64,000 nt of DNA from Balanoglossus misakiensis (taxonomy: Eukaryota > Hemichordata), in contig CM082591.2 in the NCBI GenBank assembly GCA_040954595.2, positions 11,222,001-11,286,000 of the forward strand, in the 5' to 3' direction. This document shows, in pieces, positions 11,918 through 23,748 of this stretch; positions within the stretch are counted from its first letter, which is position 1, and the number at the start of each line of letters is the position of its first letter. Made by a program: the position numbers and the translations under genes. Under the pieces are notes generated by a model. It made no database searches. It was not told the DNA's origin and saw only the letters and a list, made by a program, of their open reading frames with translations.

Positions 11918-12134
11918 ACAAACTTTTTGTGATAGTACTTTGACATGACTGCTGAATGGTTTCACTTTTCTAACCTTGATATACAAGTGTCTACAAATCC
12001 AAAATCTATGAAAACAGTAGTTAGGACCAAATGGAATGGGAAGGATGGAGAGTTGAAATTTTTATTCCTAGCAGTCTAGGTATTGTTATTTCTGGCAGTG
12101 CAGCGGAATGATTGTAGATCACGGTCAATGACAT

Positions 12135-12224
12135 CTAGGATACTGTAAACTCTACTGATTGGTTCAGGTAGGCATTGTAGCCAGCTTCCTGGTAACGTTT
12201 AGCCTCTTTAGCTGGGTCATCAGC
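12135..12224 (-). CDS. UMPS: UMPS exon 10 (C-terminus)
   Basis: Encodes residues 454-482, starting [20 protein letters not shown] and ending in TAG. The acceptor is cttcag. The pattern AxxYrxaGynAYL is the usual C-terminal helix of the decarboxylase domain. Confidence 0.96.
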   Translation of the reverse strand, partial: ADDPAKEAKRYQEAGYNAYLNQSVEFTVS

Positions 12225-15200
12225 CTGAAGAGAGAAAGAAATCAATTAGATGATGGTAGATATAATTGGGGAATGCAAGACTTTCATTGTATTTTACTTT
12301 TCCCATGGTGGCGGCCATATTTATTTTGTAACAAAACTTAATTATTTGTCTGGATAACATTTGCATATGCACTCATACTTGCATAAAACTTCATTGCATA
12401 CATCTGTATAGGCTTACGGTAGTACAGTTTGACAATAAATTTCATGATAATTTCCCAAGTTACAGCTTATCGGGTGCAGAACTCAGTTATATTAGATAAA
12501 AAGCTTATAGTTTCAGACAGACAGGAAAATACATATTGTTGTACCACAATGAGTTGAAGTAGCACAGTATTGGTGACAGAGATTTCATAAAAAAACAAAC
12601 CTTGTAAATGCCTCTCCCAACAATGATGATGTCACTTCCTCTATTTTGTATGACTTCCCCTGGAGTTAAATACTGCTGACCTAGGGAGTCACCCCCACTG
12701 GATAACTGAACACCTGGATTTATGAATCAGAACAAAAATATGAAATCACATGTGATGATAAGTTTGGAGGATGTTTACGTTTTAAAAACCATGGAAGAAC
12801 ATCATATTGAAGTACAGAATCTTTTTTGCCATTATCCAAGAACATGTATCCCAAATCCCTCCACAAATTCAGTGAAACCATTTTAAAATACAGTGAAACC
12901 TGTCTATAAAGGACACCTCTGGCACCAGAAAATCTGTCCTTAATAGACAGGTAATATTCTTTTCAAACTGTGACTTTTGTCTTGAAAAAGTGTCCTGATG
13001 TCTGTAATGACAGGTTTCACTGTACATGTTAAACATGTGATCAAGAGTACTACATGTAGACTCTAATATGCAGGAAGTCTTTGTGAATTATGTGGCATGC
13101 TGTAAGGGACCGTTCAGTTTTTACGGCAGGAGGGGGGGGCAAAATCCGGGGGGGGGGGGGGGGGGGGGTCACTTAAATTTTGAAGTCCACAAGGGGGGGG
13201 GGGTCATCTGGTTTTTTTAAACGTTTAGGGGGGGTCACATACTTTTGCCACCGAACTATTTTTGATGAAGTGGCATTATTGCTTAGACACTGTTTGAGTA
13301 GCAGGCTATATTGGCAATCAGAAAATAAACTGGACAATTTTGGTCGTGCTGTATTGACTTGCAATCAGTGAATCCATAGCTTTCCATATTGGCTATGGAA
13401 CTGAGACTGACATACAACTGTGGTATAACCATAGACAGATTGACAACTGACAGAGAATATCTTCGATTTCAAAGGTGAATTTTATACCCAAATATTTAAC
13501 TTTCAGAGCTAGTACAATATAGATGCCACAAAAATTGAAATATTCCAATGGATTCAATCACTTTCAGCCAGCAGTCTACTCTGAGTTGAAAATACAACCA
13601 GCAGTGAAACAGATGACTTGCTATGTGGATCCATTGGTGATCGGCCTGAAGGGGGAAATTGGCATAATCTCTTTCTGCACAAGAGTCACTTTCTTCACCT
13701 CTCAGTTATATCTCCATCACAGATTGGGATCTCTAACTTGAAACTGTAACCTGCTCCCTATGAGTACGTGTTGCCATATTTTCTAGTACATGTACTGAGT
13801 ATGTCATAGATCACATGGCTCATGATTGCATGACCTCATTTTGAACTTGCTCCTGCATCTAATGACGCCACAAGTCAACTATGACACTTCCAATTTCCAG
13901 ACCTTTTTGGCGGTCAATATCTCTATGTGCCCGTGAAATTTAAAGTTGGAGACACTGGCGTTTTCAGACAACTGTTAAACAACATTTTGCAATATTTATT
14001 GTGAAATAGAGGGTAACATTCCCCTTGAAAGAGAGACTTGGTATACAACCTTGACAAAATGGAGTTGTTTGCTTACCAGGAGTCATGTGAATAAATCTGG
14101 GATCTGATGTCAGTCGGGATTTACAAATAAAGCCCATCACAAAGTCAGCATTATCTTCCGCCATCTTGACAGAAGCTGAAAAAAATATCAGTTTTATTAT
14201 GACGGCAGGATCATATAATTTACACAATTTAGCAAATCAGAATTCACCTGTCTATACAGACTAATGTCGAGTCTTACTTTAAAGCGCCATTAGCTATAAC
14301 TTTTCGCTATGTTTTCAGTATGTTTGTTTGTAAATCTACTGGATTTTCTTGTTCAGATTCCTGAAACATGATGAAATGCCCAGTATCCAGCTTATCAACA
14401 CAACCTATAAGTATATAGTCAGTATTGTTATTGTGCAAAATTTGAATTCAAGTCTGGACTAGAATTCATTTGTCAGCAATAACAATGGCCATTACACAAA
14501 TACAGGCTATGGTGACAAGTGGAGTAGTGGGCATTTTAGCATTCTGCTTGGAGTATAACAAGAAATTACATTTGGTATACAAAACAAAAATATTGAAAAT
14601 AAAGCCCAAAGTTACCACTGATGTCCCTTTAGTCATGTATAATTATGTTTGTTTACACTTTCTTATGGCTAACAAGCACCCAAGAGTTTAAAGGTCTCAT
14701 GCCATGCTTCGGAAAGTTTTCATTTTTCCACGTCAAAAGCTCACCTAGGGTACCTGTCTATGCATTGCCTATTGTGTCGGTTCCGAAAAATGTGCACGAA
14801 TGCCGGAATTTGCCCCCTTTTTTCATGCCTGTGATCGGGGAGCCACTTCGCACTCGAGCCAGGCGAAGGTATTTGCATATGGACAAACAAGTACACTACG
14901 TCGTAGTGTACCATTCTGTTTACAGTAAAGTGTAATTATCGGTCCATGAGTAATTAAGTCCACAGACAAAGACAAGCTATATAAACAGTGTTCAAAGCAA
15001 AGGAAGCCCTTGCCTCACATTGCAGGCAGAGGATTTACAAAGGTGTGAAAGACTATTTGTCCACATCAAGATAAGTCTTCGGCTTAACTTCGAAAAGCCG
15101 AAAAAAATCGACTGAGTTGGGTTAGGGGTACACGCCCACCCACCACTTTTACTTGCTTGTTATCTAAGCACAAGGGGCAAAACGCATTGCAAGATAGTAA

Positions 15201-18200
15201 CATACGTTAACTTCAAGACCCAAATAGTGATTTTACGCGTGGTTGTATAGGGCATGGCATGAGACCTTTAACAGTACAGATACATGTATGAAACAGCTGG
15301 TTGTATTGTACCAGGTTCACACCGGGTACAATTTGAGATACTATTTGCCTATGGTAACCACAGAGCATTAATCATTTGAGTCCCCTTGTGTCCACACACA
15401 CAAAGTTTATGTATAGGCGCTGAGGTTTGGTCCCATAGACAATGGGTTGCAGAGAGGTGTTAATCCTTACGCCAGCTCAGGTCTGGGCGGCAAAGCTGTC
15501 TCAAATCTGAGACGTTTCAGGACCACTATACACCGTCCACACATTTTTTTTAAAGACGGTTTCTGATCTGAGACGTTTCAGAAAGATTACTAGCAGTTCA
15601 GACTTTGGTGTTTACCAACTATGCTGACACACTACCTTTTGTGTAATCTCCAGTGGCTAGGTTTCCCTGTGAGCTCATCTCCGCTATCAAGAGACATCCC
15701 CTCTGTTTTGGAAGACCAACTTCTTTGAGACCTTGAATAATGCCATTACCAGGTAGTGTGTGTGCATTAGTGATGTGGGCCCAGTCACTGATCTGGTATA
15801 CTCCATGACTGTATTGGTGTTTCACTGTGTTACCAATGTCAGCAAACTTCCTGCAAATACATAGGTGATGGTTAGACCAAGTGACCTCTGACCTCTGTCA
15901 GGAATGTCCTTACAGCCTGTAGCAAGCGAAAAGGAATTTGCATGTTACAAAGTACAGGTTTATCAATTTCATTCAAATATTTCCGAGCAGACTGATTATA
16001 GCCCTGTTCTCACTGTAACGTTTTCAACTGTGTAGAAACTTTCCTGATCTGACTGACAGAAAAATATACATGTGAACTCAGCATTCCAGCGGTGCCCCAC
16101 ACTTAAACTGAACGATGTATGTCGGCGAAAATGAAAAGATTTTACAAACAACGAAGGCCAGTGATTTTCTTCTGTTTACAGCCTGAAAATTATCTCTTAC
16201 ATCCGGTTATTTTTTCTGGCTTCCAGGTATTTTCTACATCCCTGGTGATCTTTACTAAATCCCGGGCTATCCGCACTATGTTTGACGTCCAACTTACAGT
16301 TGTTCAGTGACCGTCCAGGGGCGGATTCATTGCATCAATTTCAATGCACATTGTTGGTTATTTACATTGCTGCATTTTTATTGGAAATACGGTAATCCAG
16401 CAATGCTGCCCTCTAGATGCAACACTGCCTGTATGTATAACAGCCAGGCTGTTATATATATACAGGCTATGTTGACAAGCACAGTACTGGTTATATTAGC
16501 ATGATATTTGGAGTAGAGAAAGAAATTGCATTTGATACACAGAACAAAAATACTAGTGAACAAGCCAAAGATAGAGGTAATCTCCGTTTAATAGCGCAGT
16601 TTTGAGATATGTCAGAGATGTGAACAGACCCTATATGAAAAACAAAGACATGAATTCAACTTCACAGAGAACTAATGTAGAAGAATTTACCCATTGTGCA
16701 ATGCTACACTGACCAAACAGATGAGGGGCCATCAATGTCCCCTTGCCGATTCTATGCACAAACAATGCAGCATCTCTGGGACAAAATTGGCAGCTATAGA
16801 TGCCTATTTCAGTTCTGTTGCTGATAACGACCCGTGCCTCATAAAATCAATCGCACAGTGAATAGTTTTGTCTTATTAAAATAGATAATTTAGAGAATTT
16901 GGTTTAAATGGGTGAAAATCTGCCTGTGATTTTTTATCGGACAGCGCAGGTCACCAGATTGCATAGAAATCCAAACACTGCATAAGATACTCCCCGCACC
17001 ATCGTCGCAAACCACGGCCCTTTTACGGCAGCGCTCTGCTCCCCGCAAAAAGGCCGTGGTATAATACGCCCATGTATTCAGTATTTGGTCTAGGCGCTTT
17101 CATAGTACATCCAACAACCAATCAGATTGCTTGTTACATCCCATTCACGCATCTCATTACATCTCATTCTAAACAACATGGCGGCTTCCAGTGGCAGTGC
17201 TTTGAGTCTGAGTGAGAGCGAAGAACGTGCAGTTTGATTGGCCAGATTATAATGATGTCATCTCATGAATATGCATTACCAATATGTTCAAATACCAGCG
17301 CGGTACTCCATTTTAACCAGAGTACGTGATTTCGATAGTGAAATGAAAGAAATCCGTAGTCTGGTGGGGCGAGAATGCCCCGCACTGACACTTCAGTCAA
17401 TGAAGTTTCATTCAGCTTGTCTCGGCATGTTGCAAAACACCTGGAGACTTTGTTGGGTGATCAGAGATATCAGTGAGCGAATGAATGATGCGTTCGCTTT
17501 AAAGCACCTAGCTCGTCTCACACACATGTTTCAGCTGTAGCCGCTGGTTACACACGTTTAGTGAACAGTTTATTCCATAAGGCAGTGCTCTGTCCTAACA
17601 ACAGACAAGATAGCGGCGACCATAATCTGTGTTGGAGATCGGGAAAAGACACCAGCTTGGGTGAGGAGGGACAAAACCAGAATCTACTTATACGGTGTGC
17701 ATGAAATATGGAAGGAAGCGATGGCAGTCCATTATTTGAATGCATCGAACGGAAAATTCGCTGAACATTTGCTGGCTATACGCATGCGCGTGAGACGATC
17801 TATTGCCTTTAACTGACAATGAGACATTGCACCGAGTGATTTGGATTTTCAAAGAAGCCAAATGCTTAGGCTGTCTAAGTAAGCTATGTTCAATGCAAAC
17901 ACATACATTTTTAATTTTGTACTGTTAGTGAATCTTGACAAATCACCACATACCTGTCTTCGAAAATAAGAAAGTTGTGTTTCTCTGCCAACTTCTGCAG
18001 GGATTTGATGAAGTCCTGATTGAAATCTTCCAAAATATCGACGTGTGTTTTCAGCAGACAAATAAATGGTCCAACGCTGTCTGCCAGCTTTATAGAAATA
18101 TTTTCAGATTTTTTTTATAAAGGATGACAAAACTAAAGGAGTGTTTTTGGGGGAAAAATCATTGTAAATAGCCTAGTCCTAGCTGGATTGACTTTTTTTT

Positions 18201-21200
18201 AACATTGAAGCATATCTTGGTGGAATGAAAAAAGTCAATGCACTGGCTTGTTGGATGCTCAAATCTGCTTTGTAATGTTTAGATGAAACAAATAAAATGC
18301 AGTGTTTTTGCAAAGGCTGGGGAACATTGGTAATGGATTTGGGAATGCCGGTAACATTTCTACAACCCCCTAATATAACTACATTCATATATCCAGGGGA
18401 ACCCCGGTAAAAAACTAAACTGAAACATATCAGCTTACTTCTTTCTTTTACCAAGTCTAATGATTGCCTTTTAACCATCCCGTTTTTTGTATTCTATCAA
18501 TTGCAAAGTCTGGAAGCCAAACTCATGATTTTCAGTTATTTCAAATCAGAAATATATGCATTACATCACCAAGTGTTACCATGGTTACACATTGTATACA
18601 CACCTCCAATACTTGCTGGCACTTGGTGACATCAACGGAGAAACACAGATTTGTCTGTTTGGTGTCCATGATTGTCAACAGTTGCTTAGCAACATGATGA
18701 GAACAAATCCCAGCACGTTCGTGATAGAGCAGTGTCTGAGGAGAAAGTGCAATATTGTTATGAAGTACCAGTATGTTAAGAATGTGCGAGCAGAACATAA
18801 ACTGGAAAACATTGAGAATAGCTAAAAAACTCACTTCTATTATTGTCATTTTCATGAAAGCTACATGTAACACATAGCTCAGTCAAATAAAAACTGTGCT
18901 CTATTTTGAGATAAACTTTGATAAATGTTTTTCCAATAGACAAACCACTGATGAAAAATGCTGACTCAGCAGTTTTCTTGTTAGAAAATTGGAATCTGTA
19001 TCTATATCAGCAGAATTTAGTAATTTCACCTTTTTACTTTTCTTTTTCCTTTGTTCCTGCTGTTGATCAACTTCCTTTGTTTCCACTTTAAAGGTATTTT
19101 CCACCAAGAACTGCTTCACTCGTTTAACAGTATCCACATCAAGCTTGTTGTGTTTCTGTAAAACTTCCAGTATGTCGGACATACCACTCACACTGCATGA
19201 CATTGTATTAAAAACACACAGTACAAACAGCAGTTAGTATAGAATCCACACTTGATCCTGACCTCTTAGAAGTCAATTATACATGTAACCTGGTTTTCTA
19301 CTGATGGGCTGAATTAATGAGCAGGGTTGTTGCTCAATATCAGTGACCTGCAGTGTGCCCTCTAACAAACATATTTTTAAAAGCTTTGAGTCAATTTGAG
19401 AATTTCTAAAAATTTCTCTGAGTCAGCCCTATGCCTTGCATGTATTGTGGATAATTTTCTTGAGTCATCAGTGAGTTTGTTGAGTCAGTGGCGTGTCATA
19501 TAATGTATGGGCTCACAGGGCACACTGGTGACTTGAGTTGCCATGGGTCAGATTGGAGACTTTTGACATGCAAATAGCAAAAGTATGCCTGATACATGTT
19601 ATATGTCTTACAGTTCCAAAGCATAAACAAACTTCTCATTAACGGGTTCCGCCATGTTGTTTGCCTGTCACCTGGAAACGACAATGCCGTGGGTCACATG
19701 ACCAGATCACATGATTGATATTAAAGAGTAAATTATTTCCATTGCAGATACTCACCAATGTAATTTGATACCCTTCTGTTTAAGCCGTTGTTTGCCTCCT
19801 TGTTCTCTGTCCAATAAAACAACCGCATCAGTGACTGTGATACCAACTTCATCAAGAGACTGAAATACACAAACAAAACTTCTGTCAAACCTGTGTTAGT
19901 GGCCACTCTTTTCAGTGTTTGCGACAATGCAAAATATTGCCTAATGTATGCATTGAAATTGACTCCAGTCTTAGACAATTTTTTTGCATCAACATGCAAC
20001 TGTTACAAACTAGGACAAGGATTATAAGAAAATGTTTCTTGAAAATGGAATTGGAACTGCCCACATGTGCATTGACATTCTTACCAAAGTGGAGAGGTGT
20101 CAATTTTCCAGAGTTGAAGACGGTTTGTAATCTGAGACGCTTCAGAACCGTCTTAATGGGGCCTGTGTGACCCCCATATTTGTGACAAGATTTAACTTGA
20201 ATATCATGGTTCTAAAACATTTCAATGCCGTCATAGTGCGAGGAGCCGCAAGTGCAAATCTTTGAGGTTGTAGAGTTAGGAAAGATTACCTATGATTTAA
20301 CTGTGTGTGCTATTTTAAGAATTTCTGCTGCAGTTCAGAAAGTTTTCATTTTTCTATGAATCTGAATCCAAATTCTATCCATAATGCCTTTCTCATCTAT
20401 AATATTGCATTCACAGCCCCTCGGGTGTAATGAACGGCTGCTATGGCCCTCATGGCCAGGCAATAGGTGTTCATTATAATATACCTCATGCTAATACTGT
20501 GTCGTGATTCGCCAGAATTCGTCACGTGATAGGAAAATAGAATCGACTATGAATCTCTAGGGAAATACCAGAAAAACTATAAACCGGTCACGTGACCAAC
20601 ATGAGTTCACAGACTCGGGTCACGTCAATAAGCGTCATGAGGTTTATTATAAAACACCTATGGCCTGGCCTATATTCGGGCCATAGCAGCCGTTTTTACC
20701 CCCTTGTGACTGTGAGTTACCAGATTTATATGCTATTTCCCTCGGCCTACGGCCTCGGGAAATAGCATGTGATTCTGGTAACTCATAGCCCCTCGGGTGT
20801 AATAAACGGCCGCTATGGCCCTCATGGCCAGGCAATAGGTGTTCAAAATAACTACAGGGACACACCTTGACGATTACATACCTGTAGATGATTATATTAT
20901 ATCATGCTACCATCTGCGATTCTGATTGGATGAGAGCGATGGTAAAATACTGGTTTACCACTGCTGGCAGTGGTAAAACGGGCCCCTGAACTAGCATGCA
21001 GCAGGGAAAATGTGCGGTTAAACCACAGTCGCGCGCGATTAAACCAAATAAATAACATAAAATAGTTGAATTTATGGACGTTTTATTCTGGAACTGCTCT
21101 GCTCTGAATATTTTGTGGTTTTGTCACTTTTTGTCGTCTGCTTCATGTTTGATGCTCGATCTCGGACCGCTCGTGTTTACATTCATCGTCGCCATATTGG

Positions 21201-23748
21201 TTCACGATCGTAACTTTTCTGACGCTGTTTCGTTAAGAAAATGACACTGATATGCCACAAAATCAATTGTTGATATAATATAATAGCAATAACCCTAGCC
21301 TCAGTCGGGTATACACTTGATTTTGGTACAATTCGCTCTATATAGCACTCGCCTGACGGCTCAAGCTATATGTCTCGAATTTTACCAAAATCTCGTGTAT
21401 ACCCGCCTGCGGCAGGGGTTATTGCTTAATTATTTGACAATAAAATAATACCTCTGCAGTTTCCATGACACTGGATCCACTTGTAACAACATCTTCAACA
21501 ACAAGACATTTGTCACCAACTTGAAAACTGCCCTCAATCATCTTCTTTGTCCCATAATCCTTTGCTTCTTTGCGTCTTATCAACATTGGTACATCATGCT
21601 TTGCTGACATCAGGGTTGCTAATGGCAATGCAGTGTAAGGTACACCACAAATACTGACAAATTCAGGATTCTGTTTCTTGGCTGCCTCCCATAAAAACTC
21701 AGCAACTTCATTCTAAACAATAAAAAAAAAGCTACATGTACAGGTATAAAAAAATTTCCTATTACTTGTCAGCAGAGTTTTCAAAGAAGAACAACAACAG
21801 CTGATTAATTCCAAAGCAACATGATCAAAATTTCAGTGTTGGATGGTATCAGCAGGGGGACATGTCCCACTTTGCCAGAATATTTGAAGGGGATTCCACT
21901 CTGGCAAAGGGGGACTGTAATATCTGCAACATTTTATTGACATCATTTTAAGGGGTGCTGTAGACTAGCCCACTAGTCGCTTGGTGATTTTTAAATCTCA
22001 ATACTTTTTGTGTTTTCGGTGGTTTTTTGTCTTAATAAATAATTTCAATACTTTTTGTGTGCATGCTTGCCTTTAGCGCGCTTTTGGTAGTTAGGCGAAT
22101 TTCGAATTTGCAATCCCTACACATACATACGCACCCATACACGCTGACGTATTTACTCCACACACGGTACATAGAGAAATTCGGAACAAGTTTTTTAAAT
22201 GTAGTTACATGTATTATAAAATAATGAAGCCCTTAGACTTGGAGCAAGTCTAGGGGTGCTGGTCCCTTCTTGACGAATTGCTAGAGGGTGCCAACATGTA
22301 AATAGGGGGTGAATCTCCCCATCCCCAGTCTAGATGAAACAGTGCTAAATATGTAAGATTATAAAAAATGACCGTGTCATGGTTTTAGTGACTAAATATC
22401 ATTGTCAACTTATCTGCACAAATGTGGTGACATGGAATATTAGAAGTGGGGAGCCCCGGGGTAGTGAGGACCAGGGAGTCTTCAGTGGTGTTGCATCATC
22501 ATGAGTGAAAAATACTAGGCGATTATAATTTTATGATATACAGTGGTAGATAGACACTCTGTTAGGTCAGTGACACATCCCTGGGTAGCTGTGGAAACGC
22601 AGCAGCACCGTTGGGGGTCAACATATCCCATGGAGGTACTAGTACCTCCATGCATATCCCAACCGGTTGAACCCCAATGTGCAGTAGCGTTTCCATAGCT
22701 AATCCCTGGGCTGATCAGCAGCTAACGTTCAATCAAGGCCAAACACCGCAAGTAAAAGCTAAGCTTCAGTCGCGGTAAGGCCCTGAGCTGCGCCATGTAA
22801 TACAGGCACAGTGTGATGAGGGCTACACCAAAGAAGCAGGATGATTTGGTCCCTCGTTCAGTTTCAGATCTGATGTCGTGAGTGACACGAGGCGACAGAG
22901 AGGGAACAGGTCGTTTCGGCACCAGAGTTTTACGGCCCCAGTCGTTTCGGCACTTACCAGCGCAGCCCCCAAGCGTAAGTTGTTACTAATAACCCAACAA
23001 AAACGCTGCATTTAAAGCTGAAAGTTATACGAATTTTGTATTTCTTCCTTACGAATACGTTAAACTTAAAGTGTGATGTGCATGTGGAGCAGAATACATG
23101 TATATTTTACATAATGAACGATATCATGGTTGCCATCGATTGTGTTTATCGCTGGTATGAATTTGCACTTTCCCAATTCCGTCTGCTTGAGTTTTACTTT
23201 GCTAGCGTTACCACTATTACTTTTATAACAGTCTAAGGAAAAATACTTACATTTTACTATATGTAACTCAAGGCTGCCGGTAAGTGCCGATCGACTGGGG
23301 TCGTGAAAAATGGGGGCCGAAGCAACTGGGGCCGTAAAACTTTGGGGCCGAAACGACTTGAACCGACGGAGATACTCGTTAGGCACAGAATTTATTGCCA
23401 ATCGGACTAACAACGGACGACAGCGATACGTGATGCCAGTGTAGTTCAATTCAACTTGCTCGTTGTCCGTACACCCATGGTAATAACATAGACCATAGGG
23501 TCTATGGTATAAACAACTTTGATGTTGACATTTCCTGTCGTTCATATCCATACAGGTACTAACAAGGACACGCGTACACGTGTGAAGATCGCCGTCAGAA
23601 CTCAACTTACCATTACGGCGGGGTATGACACTATAACCCGTAGATCAAAGTATACAGGCGACTGTATACCGCTCTTCAGTGTAAAAGAACCGAATTTCAC
23701 GGCCTTGATTTCGAATAGTTGAAGTATTAAATCTTCCAAACTCAACAT
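12135..23748 (-). CDS. UMPS: Uridine 5'-monophosphate synthase (OPRTase + OMP decarboxylase), complete
   Basis: Ten exons join with consistent phases into 482 codons plus stop; the human protein has 480 residues. The cytosolic enzyme makes OMP from orotate and PRPP, then decarboxylates it to UMP, the last two steps of de novo pyrimidine synthesis. Residues 1-210 are the OPRT domain, with the PRPP loop [13 protein letters not shown] at 115-127 and [11 protein letters not shown] at 92-102. Residues from about 223 on are the OMP decarboxylase, with VDV (Asp257), LLKTH (Lys279) and [11 protein letters not shown] supplying Asp310, Lys312 and Asp315. A lysine/glutamine-rich linker at about 205-222 joins the domains. 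All introns are GT-AG. The start is the only ATG in exon 1. No break is seen. The gene is head to head with MED25. Confidence 0.98.
12601..12713 (-). CDS. UMPS: UMPS exon 9
   Basis: Encodes residues 416-453, including [11 protein letters not shown] and [13 protein letters not shown], the phosphate-binding end of the decarboxylase barrel. Phase 1 entry, phase 0 exit with donor gtttgt. Confidence 0.96.
12889..13025. mobile_element. MITE of the 'cagtgaaacctgtcta' family
   Basis: Ends carry cagtgaaacctgtctat and the inverted match gacaggtttcactgta. Related copies are at 39945-40137 and, interrupted, at 56727-57241. The type resembles pogo/Tc1-related MITEs (inference). Confidence 0.65.
13103..13255 (+). 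repeat. G-run element
   Basis: It starts agggaccgttcagtttttacggc and contains runs of up to about 19 G, in UMPS intron 8. Same family as 10296 and 38345. Confidence 0.65.
14077..14175 (-). CDS. UMPS: UMPS exon 8
   Basis: Encodes residues 383-416, [20 protein letters not shown] to HMTPG, part of the decarboxylase barrel. Acceptor tttcag, donor gtaagc, phase 1 on both sides. Confidence 0.96.
14692..15267 (+). mobile_element. 576-bp piggyBac-like MITE, copy 1 (TTAA target)
   Basis: Flanked by TTAA (14688-14691, 15268-15271). Inverted ends are aggtctcatgccatgc / gcatggcatgagacct. Copy 2 (26507-27082) has the same length. An inverted, twice interrupted copy 3 lies at 43043-50649. TTAA duplication suggests piggyBac or Kolobok machinery. 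It lies in UMPS intron 7 and has no real ORF. Confidence 0.92.
15315..15590 (+). repeat. Dispersed repeat with 'ctgagacgtttcag' motifs
   Basis: Shared, inverted, with about 36020-36285 (tataggcgctgagg, ccatagacaatgggttgc, caaatctgagac). A partial copy is at 20110-20160. Confidence 0.55.
15636..15850 (-). CDS. UMPS: UMPS exon 7 (decarboxylase active site)
   Basis: Encodes residues 311-383. It begins [14 protein letters not shown] with catalytic Lys312 and Asp315, and contains [20 protein letters not shown]. Acceptor tttgcag, donor gtagtg. Confidence 0.97.
15851..17953. other. UMPS intron 6
   Basis: No exon is seen. It contains a hairpin at 17016-17052 (ccacggccctttt / aaaaaggccgtgg), a short ATG frame at 17177 ([19 protein letters not shown], then stop) that looks like the relic of a transposon gene start, and the repeat at 17585-17805. 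Confidence 0.4.
17585..17805 (+). repeat. Dispersed repeat, shared with 10996-11240
   Basis: Aligns with the earlier copy over about 220 bp, including catgaaatatgga and ggcagtcca.ta.ttgaatgc. In UMPS intron 6. Confidence 0.6.
17954..18087 (-). CDS. UMPS: UMPS exon 6
   Basis: Encodes residues 267-310 plus two bases of codon 311. Contains [14 protein letters not shown] with catalytic Lys279, and ends NFLIFED with Asp310. Donor gtatgt. Confidence 0.97.
18299..18415. repeat. Dispersed repeat 'cagtgtttttgcaaagg...ccccgg'
   Basis: Shared with 37870-38043 (ttggggaacattggtaatggatttggga, ctacaaccccctaatataactacatt) and more distantly with 36800-36957 and 41490-41590. Confidence 0.6.
18604..18735 (-). 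CDS. UMPS: UMPS exon 5 (start of decarboxylase domain)
   Basis: 44 codons, residues 223-266, [20 protein letters not shown] to KCQQVLE. Contains the CFSVDVT strand with Asp257. Phase 0 on both sides. Confidence 0.96.
19030..19192 (-). CDS. UMPS: UMPS exon 4 (end of OPRT, linker)
   Basis: Encodes residues 168-222: [18 protein letters not shown] then a charged linker [13 protein letters not shown]. The donor aag|gtgaaa is the only one giving the phase 0 that exon 5 requires. Confidence 0.93.
19351..19527. mobile_element. 177-bp hAT-like MITE
   Basis: Inverted ends cagtgtgccctct / agggcacactg are flanked by gtgacctg and gtgacttg, a near-perfect 8-bp duplication as for hAT elements. Related copies at 27900-28077 and about 37310-37435. 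Confidence 0.75.
19756..19859 (-). CDS. UMPS: UMPS exon 3
   Basis: 34 codons plus two bases, residues 134-168, [20 protein letters not shown], the conserved OPRT segment ending in the DREQGG motif. Acceptor tttcag, donor gtgagt. Confidence 0.97.
20415..20850. repeat. Compound inverted-repeat element
   Basis: Sequence cccctcgggtgtaatgaacgg...ggcaataggtgttca occurs at 20417-20475, inverted at about 20645-20705, and direct again at 20788-20843. A long hairpin (about 20709-20788) links the last two. Foldback type, in UMPS intron 2. Confidence 0.7.
21060..21265. repeat. Repeat shared (inverted) with 52545-52760
   Basis: Sequence such as ctgctctgctctgaatattttg and acgatcgtaa...ctgacgctgtttcgttaag matches the reverse complement of about 52545-52760. 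Confidence 0.65.
21275..21426. mobile_element. Palindromic MITE 'agcaataacccc'
   Basis: Inverted ends agcaataaccctagcc and ggcaggggttattgct. Another copy is at 42207-42357, in MED25 intron 6. Both are about 150 bp and nearly palindromic. Confidence 0.75.
21452..21712 (-). CDS. UMPS: UMPS exon 2 (OPRT core)
   Basis: 87 codons, residues 47-133. Contains [31 protein letters not shown] and the PRPP-binding [13 protein letters not shown]. Acceptor gtttag, donor gtatta, phase 0. Confidence 0.98.
21833..22334. mobile_element. MITE interrupted by a second insertion
   Basis: The outer sequence (ggggacatgtcccactttgcca..., gatgaaacagtg) matches the uninterrupted copy at 27564-27784. The matching parts are 21833-21960 and 22252-22334. 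Confidence 0.75.
21961..22251. mobile_element. 291-bp insertion with 10-bp target duplication
   Basis: Flanked by aggggtgctg at 21951-21960 and 22252-22261. Comparison with the empty copy at 27564-27784 shows that this segment is extra. Ends tagactagccc... / ...agacttggagcaagtct are weakly inverted. A 9-10-bp duplication suggests a Mutator-like MITE. Confidence 0.75.
22579..22710. repeat. Foldback repeat
   Basis: Inverted arms ccctgggtagctgtggaaacgc / gcgtttccatagctaatccctggg surround a central palindrome catggaggtactagtacctccatg. Confidence 0.75.
22912..23372. mobile_element. Inverted-repeat element with ggggccg-rich ends
   Basis: Ends read aagtcgtttcggcccc-type sequence. Left arm 22912-22968 and right arm 23278-23372 are inverted, each with repeated 'cggcccc' / 'ggggccg' units. 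It lies in UMPS intron 1. Confidence 0.6.
23611..23748 (-). CDS. UMPS: UMPS exon 1 (start codon)
   Basis: 46 codons from ATG at 23748, [20 protein letters not shown] then [17 protein letters not shown], the conserved OPRT N-terminus. Donor gtaagt after ATG codon 46, phase 0. Confidence 0.97.

Noticed and set aside
23066-23605. 179-codon minus-strand frame in UMPS intron 1
   Set aside because: It overlaps an inverted-repeat element, shows no known domain, and lies between well-supported exons 1 and 2.
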